Shown here in pieces: positions 43,170-51,726 of a DNA stretch of 64,000 bases. The notes below the pieces were generated by a model that was not told where the DNA came from, ran no database searches, and saw nothing but the letters and a program-made list of their open reading frames with translations. Positions within the stretch are counted from its first letter, which is position 1. Each line of letters starts with the position of its first letter. This DNA is from JABHIE01 sp964584805 (GTDB lineage Bacteria > Planctomycetota > UBA1135): contig CAZPAY010000010.1 of the NCBI GenBank assembly GCA_964584805.1, forward strand, positions 1-64,000, read 5' to 3'. Both the position numbers and the translations under genes were made by a program.

Positions 43170-44306
43170 ATGAAATTCCTCATTGACCGCCTTGCTTTCC
43201 GGGACGCTCTCCAGCGTGTCGAGATGGCCATTGACCGTAAACCCACACGCCCAGTGCTGGGTGGCATCCTCATCGAAGCCAATAATGATTCTGTTGTTTT
43301 GATGGCTTCCGACCTCGACATGGCCGTGCGATATCGTCTTGGCCAAGTTCAAGTCGATTCGCCAGGCTGGGCTATCGTCCCGGGTCGTGAGCTCGTGGAT
43401 ATCGTCAAAGACGTAGAGTCTGAGACAGTTACGCTTTCGCTGACAGATAAAGGCCTGTGTCAGGTCGACGCGGGCGAAGACCAATGCTCGCTCGTCACCA
43501 TGGAATCAAGCGCGCAGGGTTTTGAGTCGCCTGAGAGTTTTCCGACCGTGCCGCACTTCGAAGAAGGCGAAAAGGGCTTGGTGCTTTCTAAAACCGATTT
43601 CATGCTGATGGTTGGCGCGACTCGTTTTTGCACTTCGAAAGTCAAAGACGCGCGCTTCGTTACTGAGGGGGTATTGCTTGAAACCGATGGCGATAAGGTA
43701 ACCATGGTCGGCACAGATGGCCGGCGTTTGAGTTGTATTCGCCGCACCGCTGAGACCGTGCCAGAAAAAAATCTGCACAGCGTTTTGATGCCGCGTGTTC
43801 TGGATCAAGTCATGCGTTACGGGCAAGACGAATCAGGAGAAAGTCTTGAGATGCGTTTCTTAGGTAATCTCGTGGGTTTCCGTATTGGCAATCTAGAGTC
43901 TTTCGGTCGTGTGCTTGAGGGTGAATTTCCTTCCTACGAAAATGTGATTCCAAAAGGCGGCAAACATGTCGTCCGTGCACATCGTGATTCGTTTTCGCAA
44001 AAGTTACGCTTAGCGAGTCATCTGACATCAGATTCGGCAGCTGTGGTTAAAGTTTCGTTGAAAACTAATGCCCTTGAGATTGCTTCTGAGCATGAAGGTC
44101 GTGGGCGTGCTACAGCGAGTTTTGAAGTGGATTATGTGGGCGATGGCATCTTGGCCTCATTCAATCCCGTGTTCCTTCTTGACGGCCTGAAAGCTTCCCA
44201 CAGCGATCAGATTGAGTTGCAGATGGAAGAGTCTTCGCGACCTGTGAAGTTTGTTCTGGGTGACGACTTTGAGTATGTCGTAATGCCTTTGTCTATGACA
44301 AGCTGA
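43170..44306 (+). CDS. dnaN: DNA polymerase III beta sliding clamp
   Basis: 378 residues, three-repeat clamp fold and the standard length. Typical clamp segments are RKPTRPVLGGILIEA near 24-38, LMASDLDMAVRY near 46-57, the VTMVGTDGRRLS core near 176-187, GEFPSYENVIP near 250-260 and the C-terminal FVLGDDFEYVVMPL. It tethers polymerase III to DNA. It is followed 7 bp later by a DciA-like gene and then gyrB. Confidence 0.98.
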   Translation: MKFLIDRLAFRDALQRVEMAIDRKPTRPVLGGILIEANNDSVVLMASDLDMAVRYRLGQVQVDSPGWAIVPGRELVDIVKDVESETVTLSLTDKGLCQVDAGEDQCSLVTMESSAQGFESPESFPTVPHFEEGEKGLVLSKTDFMLMVGATRFCTSKVKDARFVTEGVLLETDGDKVTMVGTDGRRLSCIRRTAETVPEKNLHSVLMPRVLDQVMRYGQDESGESLEMRFLGNLVGFRIGNLESFGRVLEGEFPSYENVIPKGGKHVVRAHRDSFSQKLRLASHLTSDSAAVVKVSLKTNALEIASEHEGRGRATASFEVDYVGDGILASFNPVFLLDGLKASHSDQIELQMEESSRPVKFVLGDDFEYVVMPLSMTS

Positions 44307-44313
44307 TTTAGTC

Positions 44314-44643
44314 TTGGCGAAAGAGCGATTCAAGCAAGAGCCGGTGGCGCTTGGCGATTTAATGCGCCAGGCGACACAGCGCTTAGGCCTGGGCCGCAAC
44401 CAAGAGCACGACCTCGTTTTCCAAGCTTGGGAAGCCATTTTCCCTGAAGAGTATCGTAAGCGCATGCGCCCCACACGGTTTCATTCAGGTTGTTTGTCGA
44501 TAGCGGTATCTTCTGCACCTTTGTTAGAAGAAATGCGTTGTTTTCGGCAGAGTGATTTTTTAGCTCTCTTAAATGATGAGTTATCTCGATTAAGTAATCA
44601 ATCTAGTGTGGTTGTACGCCGACTAGATTTCCGCCGCAATTAG
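44314..44643 (+). CDS. DUF721/DciA-like protein
   Basis: 109 residues from TTG. The DUF721 domain shows ARQATQRLGL-type opening (LMRQATQRLGLG), the central Trp of FQAWEAIF, and LSIAVSSAPLLEEMRCF near 66-82. DciA is the ancestral loader of the replicative helicase DnaB in bacteria without DnaC/DnaI, and its gene often sits in this dnaN-gyrB position. Coupled tightly to dnaN. The short length is normal for the family. Confidence 0.82.
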   Translation: MAKERFKQEPVALGDLMRQATQRLGLGRNQEHDLVFQAWEAIFPEEYRKRMRPTRFHSGCLSIAVSSAPLLEEMRCFRQSDFLALLNDELSRLSNQSSVVVRRLDFRRN

Positions 44644-44672
44644 TGGCTTTCAACCGTCAAACGGTTTGATAA

Positions 44673-47090
44673 ATGTCTGAAAAGAAAAAAGAATACAGTG
44701 CCGGGTCGATTCAGTTCCTCAAAGATCTTGAGGGCGTCCGTATGCGACCTGCCATGTACATTGGCGATACATCTTTCGGTGGTTTTCACCACTTGTTATG
44801 GGAGATTGTTGACAACGCAGTTGATGAAGCATTAGCGGGTCATTGCGATGTGGTGCACATCACTCTTAATGAAGATGGCTCGGCAACCGTGACCGATAAT
44901 GGTCGGGGTATTCCGGTTGATATTCATCCTGAAGAAGGCATCCCTGCGGTTGAGTTGGTGATGACCAAATTGCATGCTGGCGGTAAGTTCGATAGCGAAT
45001 CTTATGCAGTTTCGGGCGGTCTTCATGGGGTAGGTATTTCCGTTGTGAATGCTTTGACAGAATGGACAGATGTCGAAGTATTTAAAGAAGGCCAAGTTCA
45101 TAAGCTGAGCTTTAGTCGCGGTCTTTGTACGAAAAAGATGGAAGTTCTTGGCAAGACAAAGCGCAAGGGCACGCGCGTTACTTTCCGACCTGACCGCGAG
45201 ATTTTTGATGTTGATAGTTTTGATTGGGATACCGTGCGCGGGCGTTTACGCGAGATGGCATATCTCATGGGCACGAGCGGTTTACGCATTGAGCTCGAAG
45301 ATGCCCGCACTGAGCAGCAAGAGGTGTTTCATTATCCCGAAGGGATGGTCGCGTACATTCGCGACTTAACCGAAGGGAAAGAGCGCATTACGACTGATGT
45401 GGTGCACTTCATTAGCGATGTTGATTATGAAGGCAAAAAATACGGAGTAGAGGTCGCTCTTTGTTATGCAAATGATTGGCATGAAGGTATTTTTTCCTTT
45501 GCCAATAACATTCGCACGGCGGATGGCGGCACGCACATGGCTGGCTTTCGTGCAGGCATGACGCGTACGCTAAACACTTTTCTGAAAGATCAAAAGCTAC
45601 TTAAGAAGGGTGAAATCCCCAACGGTGATGATTATCGTTCCGGTCTTTATGCGGTTGTGAGTATTAAAATTCCTGACCCACAATTTGTCGGTCAAACAAA
45701 AGGTAAACTCGGTTCGCGTGAAGCCGCTTCTATTGTTGAAACGGTCGTGAATGACAAGTTGGGCACCTACTTTGAAGAAAACCCAAATGTTGGCAAAGCG
45801 ATTATTCGCAAAGCTCTTTTAGCGCGTGATGCGCGTGATGCAGCGCGGAAGCAACGCGATTTGGTTCGGCGTAAAGGTGCGCTTTCGTCTGGGTCATTGC
45901 CAGGGAAGCTGGCGGATTGTCAACAGCGCAACAACACAACAACTGAGTTGTACTTGGTTGAGGGTGATTCTGCGGGTGGTTCAGCTAAGACGGGTCGCGA
46001 TCGCCGCTTCCAAGCCATCTTGCCCTTACGAGGCAAAATTCTGAATGTTGAAAAGCACACGGCTAGCAAAATATTGGCTAATAATGAAATTCAAACCATC
46101 ATTCAGGCTTTAGGCGCCGGCTATGCTGATGACTTCGATATTGAAAAATGTCGCTATGGCAAAATCATCATCATGACTGACGCCGATGTGGATGGCTCTC
46201 ACATCCGTACCTTGATTATGACCTTCTTCTTTCGTCAGATGCGCCAGCTGATTGAAGCGGGTCGCATTTATGTCGCTTGCCCGCCGCTTTTCCGTGTGCA
46301 GAAGAAAGGGTCGAAAGCATTTAAGTACATTCACGACGAAGGCGAGCTGAACAAAAGCGTGCTAGGCCAAGGCCTTGACCACGCCACCTTAATGGTTCCT
46401 GGCGGAAAAGTTTTCGAAGGAGAAGAATTGCAAACAATTGTCGCTGCTTTGCAAAAGCTTGACCATTCCATGCTTGCACTGCGCGGCAATCGTCGTGGCG
46501 TTACCCCAGAAGAATACTTGGCTATGGGCACCGAATCTGGGGTGCCATCCCACATGGTTTTGGAAAGCAATAGTAAGCAAAAGCACTGGTTTTATAACGA
46601 TGCCGATTGGTCAGCATTCATGACTGAGCGCTCTGATGTAAAAATCTGGGAAGGCCCCGATTCGGCAGTTTTAAAAGATGAGGCCGATTTACTTTCTTTC
46701 GTTTACCATGAGCGTAACGATGTCGAAAAAGCATTAGATGCCTTGCAGGCCCTTGGTCTACCACGCAATGAAGTGGATTGGGCGGGTGGATTCCGGATGT
46801 CGTCCGGAAAAGAAGAGCGAGAGACGATGAATCCCTCTAATGTGTTGGGCCTACTTCGCGAATTAGGCATGAAGACGATTGAGGTCCAGCGTTACAAGGG
46901 CCTCGGCGAAATGAACCCAGATCAGTTATGGGAATCGACCATGAACCCCGATACTCGTTTACTTAAACGCGTCGTCTTGGAAGATGAATTTGAAGCAGAT
47001 CGTATTTTCTCAATGCTTATGGGCGACGAGACTGAGCCACGGCGGAAATACATCGAAGAGCATGCGCACGAAGTGCACATTGAGGTTTAG
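44673..47090 (+). CDS. gyrB: DNA gyrase subunit B
   Basis: 805 residues. GHKL ATPase: VDNAVDEALAGHC near 44-56, DNGRGIPVD, GGLHGVGISVVNAL near 114-127. TOPRIM: EGDSAGGSAK near 426-435, PLRGKILNVEK, TDADVDGSHI near 503-512; C-terminus with QRYKGLGEMNPDQLWEST. Between TOPRIM and that tail lies an insert of about 165 residues, as in proteobacterial GyrB (total length about 800 rather than 640). With GyrA, which is not in the window, it introduces negative supercoils. Codon use here is visibly lower in G+C than in the LPS and cytochrome regions. Confidence 0.98.
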   Translation: MSEKKKEYSAGSIQFLKDLEGVRMRPAMYIGDTSFGGFHHLLWEIVDNAVDEALAGHCDVVHITLNEDGSATVTDNGRGIPVDIHPEEGIPAVELVMTKLHAGGKFDSESYAVSGGLHGVGISVVNALTEWTDVEVFKEGQVHKLSFSRGLCTKKMEVLGKTKRKGTRVTFRPDREIFDVDSFDWDTVRGRLREMAYLMGTSGLRIELEDARTEQQEVFHYPEGMVAYIRDLTEGKERITTDVVHFISDVDYEGKKYGVEVALCYANDWHEGIFSFANNIRTADGGTHMAGFRAGMTRTLNTFLKDQKLLKKGEIPNGDDYRSGLYAVVSIKIPDPQFVGQTKGKLGSREAASIVETVVNDKLGTYFEENPNVGKAIIRKALLARDARDAARKQRDLVRRKGALSSGSLPGKLADCQQRNNTTTELYLVEGDSAGGSAKTGRDRRFQAILPLRGKILNVEKHTASKILANNEIQTIIQALGAGYADDFDIEKCRYGKIIIMTDADVDGSHIRTLIMTFFFRQMRQLIEAGRIYVACPPLFRVQKKGSKAFKYIHDEGELNKSVLGQGLDHATLMVPGGKVFEGEELQTIVAALQKLDHSMLALRGNRRGVTPEEYLAMGTESGVPSHMVLESNSKQKHWFYNDADWSAFMTERSDVKIWEGPDSAVLKDEADLLSFVYHERNDVEKALDALQALGLPRNEVDWAGGFRMSSGKEERETMNPSNVLGLLRELGMKTIEVQRYKGLGEMNPDQLWESTMNPDTRLLKRVVLEDEFEADRIFSMLMGDETEPRRKYIEEHAHEVHIEV

Positions 47091-47107
47091 CGGCCCTTTT
47101 TGGGTGA

Positions 47108-48970
47108 TTAGCTAAACGACTGAAAAGTCACCCAAGCGCCCAGCCACGCAATCGCAAACATATAGCTCATCATAAAGATGGGCCATCGCCAGGTATTCGT
47201 TTCACGCTTTACGACAGCAAAAGTTGAAAGGCAAAGTAGTGCATAAACGAAAAACACCAATAAGCTCAGTGCCGCGGCAAGGGTGAGCGGTGGCTTGCCC
47301 GTGACTGGGTCGGGCCGGGAAAGCAAATCCCCCAGGCTCGTAAAATCATCACCTTCGTTCGGATAGGCGTAAACCTGCGCTAAGGTGGATACCATTAACT
47401 CGCGAGCCGCAAAACTTGCGACGAGCCCGATGTTGATGCGCCAGTCGTAGCCAAGAGGCTTAAATATGGGCTCCATTGCATGGCCTACATCAGCGGCCCA
47501 GCTGTGCTCGAGCGAATGTGCTTGCGCTTGAGCAGGAGTGTAGTTTTCAGGCGCCTCAGTTTGGGGAAAGTTGAGGAGCACCCAAAGCACAATGGAGCCA
47601 ACCAAAATAATGGAGCCCGCTGTTTGCAAGAAAACCTTGAGCCGCCGCCAAACTTGAACGGCAATCGATTTAAGAGAGGGGAAGCGATAGGGGGGCAGCT
47701 CAAGGTAAAAAGGTAAACTCGCGCCGCGTAAAAGCCCCCGCTTGAAAAAAGCGGCAAACAAAATTGCACTAAAACCGCCCAATAGATAAAGGCCCATAAG
47801 CGTTAAAGCTTGAAGGGTAAACGGGCCGACAATTTTTGTATCGGGAATAAATGCGGTAATTAGTAATGCGTAAACAGGCAGTCGTGCCGAGCATGTGGCA
47901 AAGGGCGCAACCAAAATAGTCGCGAGCCGATCACGCGGCGAAGGAATTGAGCGAGTGGCCATGATGCCCGGCACAGAGCAGGCGTAAGAAGAAAGTAATG
48001 CTATGAAACAGCGCCCTTCAAGCCCAGCCCAGCCCATGACGCGATCAACGACAAAAGCAGCGCGAGCCATATAGCCACTTGCCTCAAAGAAAAAGATAAG
48101 CGCAAAGAGTAGAGCGATTTGGGGGACGAAAACAAGGACGGCCCCAACGCCACGGATGATGCCGTCTGCTAAGAGGCTCGTCATAAGCCCCGGAGGAAAA
48201 GTATGAATAACCCAGTCGGCTAGGGCGTCCATGCTGCCCGCAAAAAGATCCATGGCGGGCGCTGCCCAGGAAAAAATGGCCTGAAAGAAAACTGCAAGGA
48301 AGGCAAAAAAGACCACCATGCCCAAAACAGGGTGGAGCAAAATGCGATCCATCGCGCGCGTCAGGCCGCTCTCTTGAACGGGGTGTCGCTCGACTTTTTC
48401 TAAGAGCGCGTCAGCCCATGCAAAACGCGCTTCAGTGTTTGACTCGGGCAATTCGGTGGGTCGGGCCCAAGTATTTGGATCAGCGAGATTTTCGCGCAAA
48501 TCTGCAATGCCTAGACCGCGATTTCCCACGACGCCAAGCACAGGAATGCCAAGCAGTTTTTTCAAAAGGAACAAGTCGTAGTCACCGCCGCGAGCTTTAA
48601 GCTCATCAATCATGGTGAGCACAAGTAGGGTTGGGCGGCCAAGCTGTAAAATTTCAGCCAACATGGGCAGAGAGCGCTGCAGCGTCGTCGCGTCGGCAAC
48701 CATGACGATGCCGTCGGGAGCGTTTTCACCCATTTCGCCCTTTAATACGCGCACTGCGACAGCCTCGTCTTCGGAAACCGCGTGTAGCGAATAAGTGCCC
48801 GGTAAGTCGATGAGCGTGATTTCGCTCGTACCTGTTTGAACGGTTCCGGTACGGCGATCAACGGTAACGCCAGGGTAATTGCCGGTTTTCGCCCGAAGCC
48901 CAGTAAGTGCGTTGAACAGCGTGGTTTTGCCAGAATTAGGGCTTCCTAATAATGCGAGTCGTGTACTCAT
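47108..48970 (-). CDS. feoB: Ferrous iron transporter FeoB
   Basis: 620 residues. N-terminal G-protein domain: GSPNSGKTTLFN (P-loop, 9-20), GNYPGVTVDRRTG (switch I), DLPGTYSL (G3) near 55-62 and a TMIDEL (G4) near 119-124; membrane part with Gate motifs such as SYACSVPGIMATR near 328-340 and CSARLPVYALLI near 361-372, each with conserved Cys. The total is short for FeoB (often 700-770) but no segment seems lost. It imports Fe(II), needed for the many heme proteins here. ATGA overlap with feoA. Confidence 0.96.
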   Translation of the reverse strand: MSTRLALLGSPNSGKTTLFNALTGLRAKTGNYPGVTVDRRTGTVQTGTSEITLIDLPGTYSLHAVSEDEAVAVRVLKGEMGENAPDGIVMVADATTLQRSLPMLAEILQLGRPTLLVLTMIDELKARGGDYDLFLLKKLLGIPVLGVVGNRGLGIADLRENLADPNTWARPTELPESNTEARFAWADALLEKVERHPVQESGLTRAMDRILLHPVLGMVVFFAFLAVFFQAIFSWAAPAMDLFAGSMDALADWVIHTFPPGLMTSLLADGIIRGVGAVLVFVPQIALLFALIFFFEASGYMARAAFVVDRVMGWAGLEGRCFIALLSSYACSVPGIMATRSIPSPRDRLATILVAPFATCSARLPVYALLITAFIPDTKIVGPFTLQALTLMGLYLLGGFSAILFAAFFKRGLLRGASLPFYLELPPYRFPSLKSIAVQVWRRLKVFLQTAGSIILVGSIVLWVLLNFPQTEAPENYTPAQAQAHSLEHSWAADVGHAMEPIFKPLGYDWRINIGLVASFAARELMVSTLAQVYAYPNEGDDFTSLGDLLSRPDPVTGKPPLTLAAALSLLVFFVYALLCLSTFAVVKRETNTWRWPIFMMSYMFAIAWLGAWVTFQSFS

Positions 48971-49227
48971 AGCTGGCCCCCGATTGTCTCAATGAGCACG
49001 CGTTTTGCTTCGCGCACGCGCAAACAGAGTTGGTAGCCGCGCAAAGCCACAATGATGGGGCCGCCAAATGGCGCCTGCCGGCAAAAGGAAACTTCGGTGC
49101 CTGGCGTAAAGCCCAATTCGCGTAAACGCATAGCAGCGTCATCATCGCCCTGAACAGAGCGGATGCGGGCAACACCAGCTTGGCTGAGCTCAGCGAGTGT
49201 TGTTGGGGCAGAGTAGGGCGGGTTCAT
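48967..49227 (-). CDS. feoA: Ferrous iron transport protein FeoA
   Basis: 86 residues, an SH3-like small cytoplasmic partner of FeoB. Landmarks are RLRELGFTPGTEVSFCRQAPFGGPIIVALRG-type sequence: RLRELGF near 34-40, PGTEV, and the final LCLRVREA. Its stop overlaps feoB by 4 bp. No Fur or other metal-operator could be assigned in the 89-bp gap before the divergent rpiA gene. Confidence 0.93.
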   Translation of the reverse strand: MNPPYSAPTTLAELSQAGVARIRSVQGDDDAAMRLRELGFTPGTEVSFCRQAPFGGPIIVALRGYQLCLRVREAKRVLIETIGGQL

Positions 49228-49316
49228 GGACGCGCTTATTGCGACAAGGTATCAAACCATACTCCCTTACTATAACCTCTCGGAAGCGAGTCGGCGAGTG
49301 GATAAGATAGGCGCAA

Positions 49317-50030
49317 ATGCTACCGCCCAACTCCCAGAAATCCGCCAAGCAGGTCGTTGGCGAAGCCGCAGCTGCTCTCGTTGAGCCAGGCATGGTTCTT
49401 GGCCTCGGGACGGGATCGACCGTGACCTTCTTCCTCGACGCGCTAGCCGAGCGAATGCAGTCGCAAGAGCTTTCTCTTAAAGGGGTTGCGACATCAACTG
49501 CGACGGCAGATTATTGTGAAGAGCTTGGCCTTGAGCTTACCACTCTGGCTGATAACCCAGAACTCGATTTGGTCATCGACGGCGCAGATGAGGTAGACAG
49601 CCAGTTTCGCCTTATCAAGGGCGGCGGTGGAGCGCTTTTAAGAGAAAAAATAGTCGCTGCAGCGGGGCGCAAGGTAGTCATTATTGTGAGCAGTGAAAAA
49701 ATAGTCGACAAGCTTGGCACAACTTTTCTACTACCTATAGAGGTGATGCCGTTTGGTTATTTCGCGACGCTTGATAAAGTCGCGCAACATGGCTGCCAGC
49801 CATTTTTGCGAATGACGGAAGACGACCAGCCGTTTTTGACCGACAACGGCAATTACATTCTCGATTGCAAATTTCCACAGGGCCTGGATCAAACCGAAGC
49901 TCTCCACGCAAGCCTTTCACAAATCCCTGGCGTCGCAGAAATTGGTCTTTTTATCGGCCTTTGCGACCAGGTGTTAGAAGGCTGCGCCGACGGCACGCTT
50001 GTCGTGCACGAAAAAAACGAATTGTTTTAA
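49317..50030 (+). CDS. rpiA: Ribose-5-phosphate isomerase A
   Basis: 237 residues. GLGTGSTVTFFLDAL near 29-43 (phosphate loop), DLVIDGADEVD near 84-94 with catalytic acids, and LIKGGGGALLREKI near 98-111 identify RpiA. It interconverts ribose 5-phosphate and ribulose 5-phosphate, feeding nucleotide synthesis and, through kdsD, the Kdo pathway. First of a plus-strand run with very short gaps (HD hydrolase, prfB, purH). Confidence 0.96.
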   Translation: MLPPNSQKSAKQVVGEAAAALVEPGMVLGLGTGSTVTFFLDALAERMQSQELSLKGVATSTATADYCEELGLELTTLADNPELDLVIDGADEVDSQFRLIKGGGGALLREKIVAAAGRKVVIIVSSEKIVDKLGTTFLLPIEVMPFGYFATLDKVAQHGCQPFLRMTEDDQPFLTDNGNYILDCKFPQGLDQTEALHASLSQIPGVAEIGLFIGLCDQVLEGCADGTLVVHEKNELF

Positions 50031-50034
50031 TCAC

Positions 50035-50628
50035 ATGGAAAACATCCTCAAACTTGACGCTGATGCGCTTGCCGCACGCGTCATTGAAATCATGGGCGCA
50101 GACACTTGGCCGCCTGTACACAAAGCCATCGATATGGTTAACGAAAAGCATGGCGGGCAAACACGCAAAGACGGCAGCGACTTTCGCGGCCACCCTTTCC
50201 GGGTCGCGCTTTATCTTTGCGACATCGCTGGCCTGAAAGACGCTAACTTGGTTTGCGCGGGTTTGCTTCACGACATGGTGGAAGATACCGATGTTGACAT
50301 TTTTGATATCGAAGATGATTTCGGCCCCAAGGTGGGCGACATGGTGCGCGCCTTGACTTGGCCCTTGCGCAAAGAGGGTGTCGATCGCAGCGAGCACGAC
50401 CTTAAATTATTCAAAGAGTTGAGTTGGGCCGACCGTGATGCTCAAATTGTAAAGAGCGCTGACCGCATCGACAACATCGCCACGATTGACGGCGCGTTTT
50501 GCGATGACCATCGTGACGCCTATTTAGCCACCACGCGCGAGGGAATGCTACCTTTAACCCTTGCTTGCAATACCGCACTTTATCATGCACTTAACAATGC
50601 GTTAATTGCAAAGGGCTGCCCCGAATAA
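50035..50628 (+). CDS. Small HD-domain hydrolase (RelA/SpoT hydrolase-like)
   Basis: 197 residues from ATG, 4 bp after rpiA. HD-domain signatures: HGGQTRKDGSDFRGHPFRVA near 39-58, LLHDMVEDTD near 76-85 (metal-binding His-Asp) and SADRIDNIATID near 142-153. The order and spacing match the ppGpp hydrolase half of RelA/SpoT proteins and small MESH1-type hydrolases; no synthetase or TGS domain is attached. So it may degrade (p)ppGpp or another nucleotide. Distinct from a general HD phosphatase by the RKDG...HP start. Confidence 0.78.
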   Translation: MENILKLDADALAARVIEIMGADTWPPVHKAIDMVNEKHGGQTRKDGSDFRGHPFRVALYLCDIAGLKDANLVCAGLLHDMVEDTDVDIFDIEDDFGPKVGDMVRALTWPLRKEGVDRSEHDLKLFKELSWADRDAQIVKSADRIDNIATIDGAFCDDHRDAYLATTREGMLPLTLACNTALYHALNNALIAKGCPE

Positions 50629-50630
50629 CC

Positions 50631-51726
50631 ATGAAAGAACATCTCGATCGCACTGTTGAGCTAGAGCGCCGCCTTCAGCAGATCCGAGAGAGTCTTTGAC
50701 TACGCCCAGCATCAAGAAAAACGGGAAAAGTTAGAGGCGCTGATGGCAGGTGCAAATTTTTGGGACAACCAAGAGGCCGCACAAGAGACGATCGGTAAAA
50801 TGAAATTGTCAAAATCGGTCACCGAACCGATTGATGAAGCGGGTAAGGTTTATGAAGAAATCATGACCCTTGTTGAGCTTGGCGAAGAGATGGGCGCTGA
50901 CGAAATCGAAGAAGATTTGGCAGCAGCAGCAAATCGGTTTGCCAGCATGGTCGATAAGCTTGAGTTTCAAGTGATGCTTGGCGCCGAGAATGATCATTGT
51001 GATGCATATGTCACGATTCAGTCTGGCGCGGGCGGCACGGATGCCGCGGATTTCACAGAAATGTTGCGGCGGATGTATTTGCGCTGGATTGAAAAACGCA
51101 GTTTTGGCGTCGAAGAAATCGAAATTACTACAGGCGAGGAAGGCCTTCGACACGCGTGCTATCTCGTAAAAGGGCCGCATGCTTATGGTTGGCTTAAAGC
51201 AGAGCGAGGAGTGCATCGATTGGTGCGCATTTCTCCATATGACTCGCAAAACCGCCGCCACACCTCTTTTGCGGCTGTTGAGGTTCAACCCGATTTTGGC
51301 GCAGACGCGCCCATTGAAGTCGACATGAACGAAGTCCGCGTTGACACTTATCGCGCTGGCGGCGCTGGCGGCCAGCATGTCAACAAAACGGATTCAGCTG
51401 TGCGTATGACTCACGAGCCAAGTGGCATTGTGGTGCAATGTCAAAACGAGCGCTCACAACATAAAAACCGCGCACAGGCCACACGTATGTTGACGGCGCG
51501 ACTTTACGAAATGCGCGAGCGCGAGCGTGATGCTGATACAAAAGCCATGTATGGCTCAAAAGGTGAAATCGCTTGGGGTTCGCAAATCCGTTCGTATGTT
51601 ATGCATCCCTACCAAATGGTGAAAGACCACCGCACCAAACACGAGACGGGCAATACACAGGCCGTCCTTGATGGCGACTTAGACGCCTTCATGGAGGAAT
51701 ACCTCCGCTCCAAAGCTTCCCGATGA
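50631..51726 (+). CDS. prfB: Peptide chain release factor 2 with programmed +1 frameshift
   Basis: Two frames joined at CTT-TGA-C: 22 codons from ATG 50631, then TGA at 50697; a +1 shift skipping T50697 continues at GAC 50698 to the TGA at 51724-51726, giving 364 residues, the normal RF2 length. GGQ is in GGAGGQHVNKTDS near residue 244-256, and the domain-3 sequence CQNERSQHKN is intact. The stop-codon-reading tripeptide, usually SPF, is SPY here (ISPYDSQNRRHTSF). RF2 reads UGA and UAA and controls its own synthesis through the frameshift. The 3' end overlaps purH by 4 bp. Confidence 0.97.
50684..50700 (+). promoter_or_regulatory. RF2 programmed +1 frameshift site
   Basis: The slippery CTT followed by in-frame TGA and C is the universal prfB site. 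Upstream, GAGAG ending 2 nt before the CTT gives a weak, purine-rich Shine-Dalgarno-like spacer element, less strong than the AGGGGG of E. coli. Confidence 0.93.
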
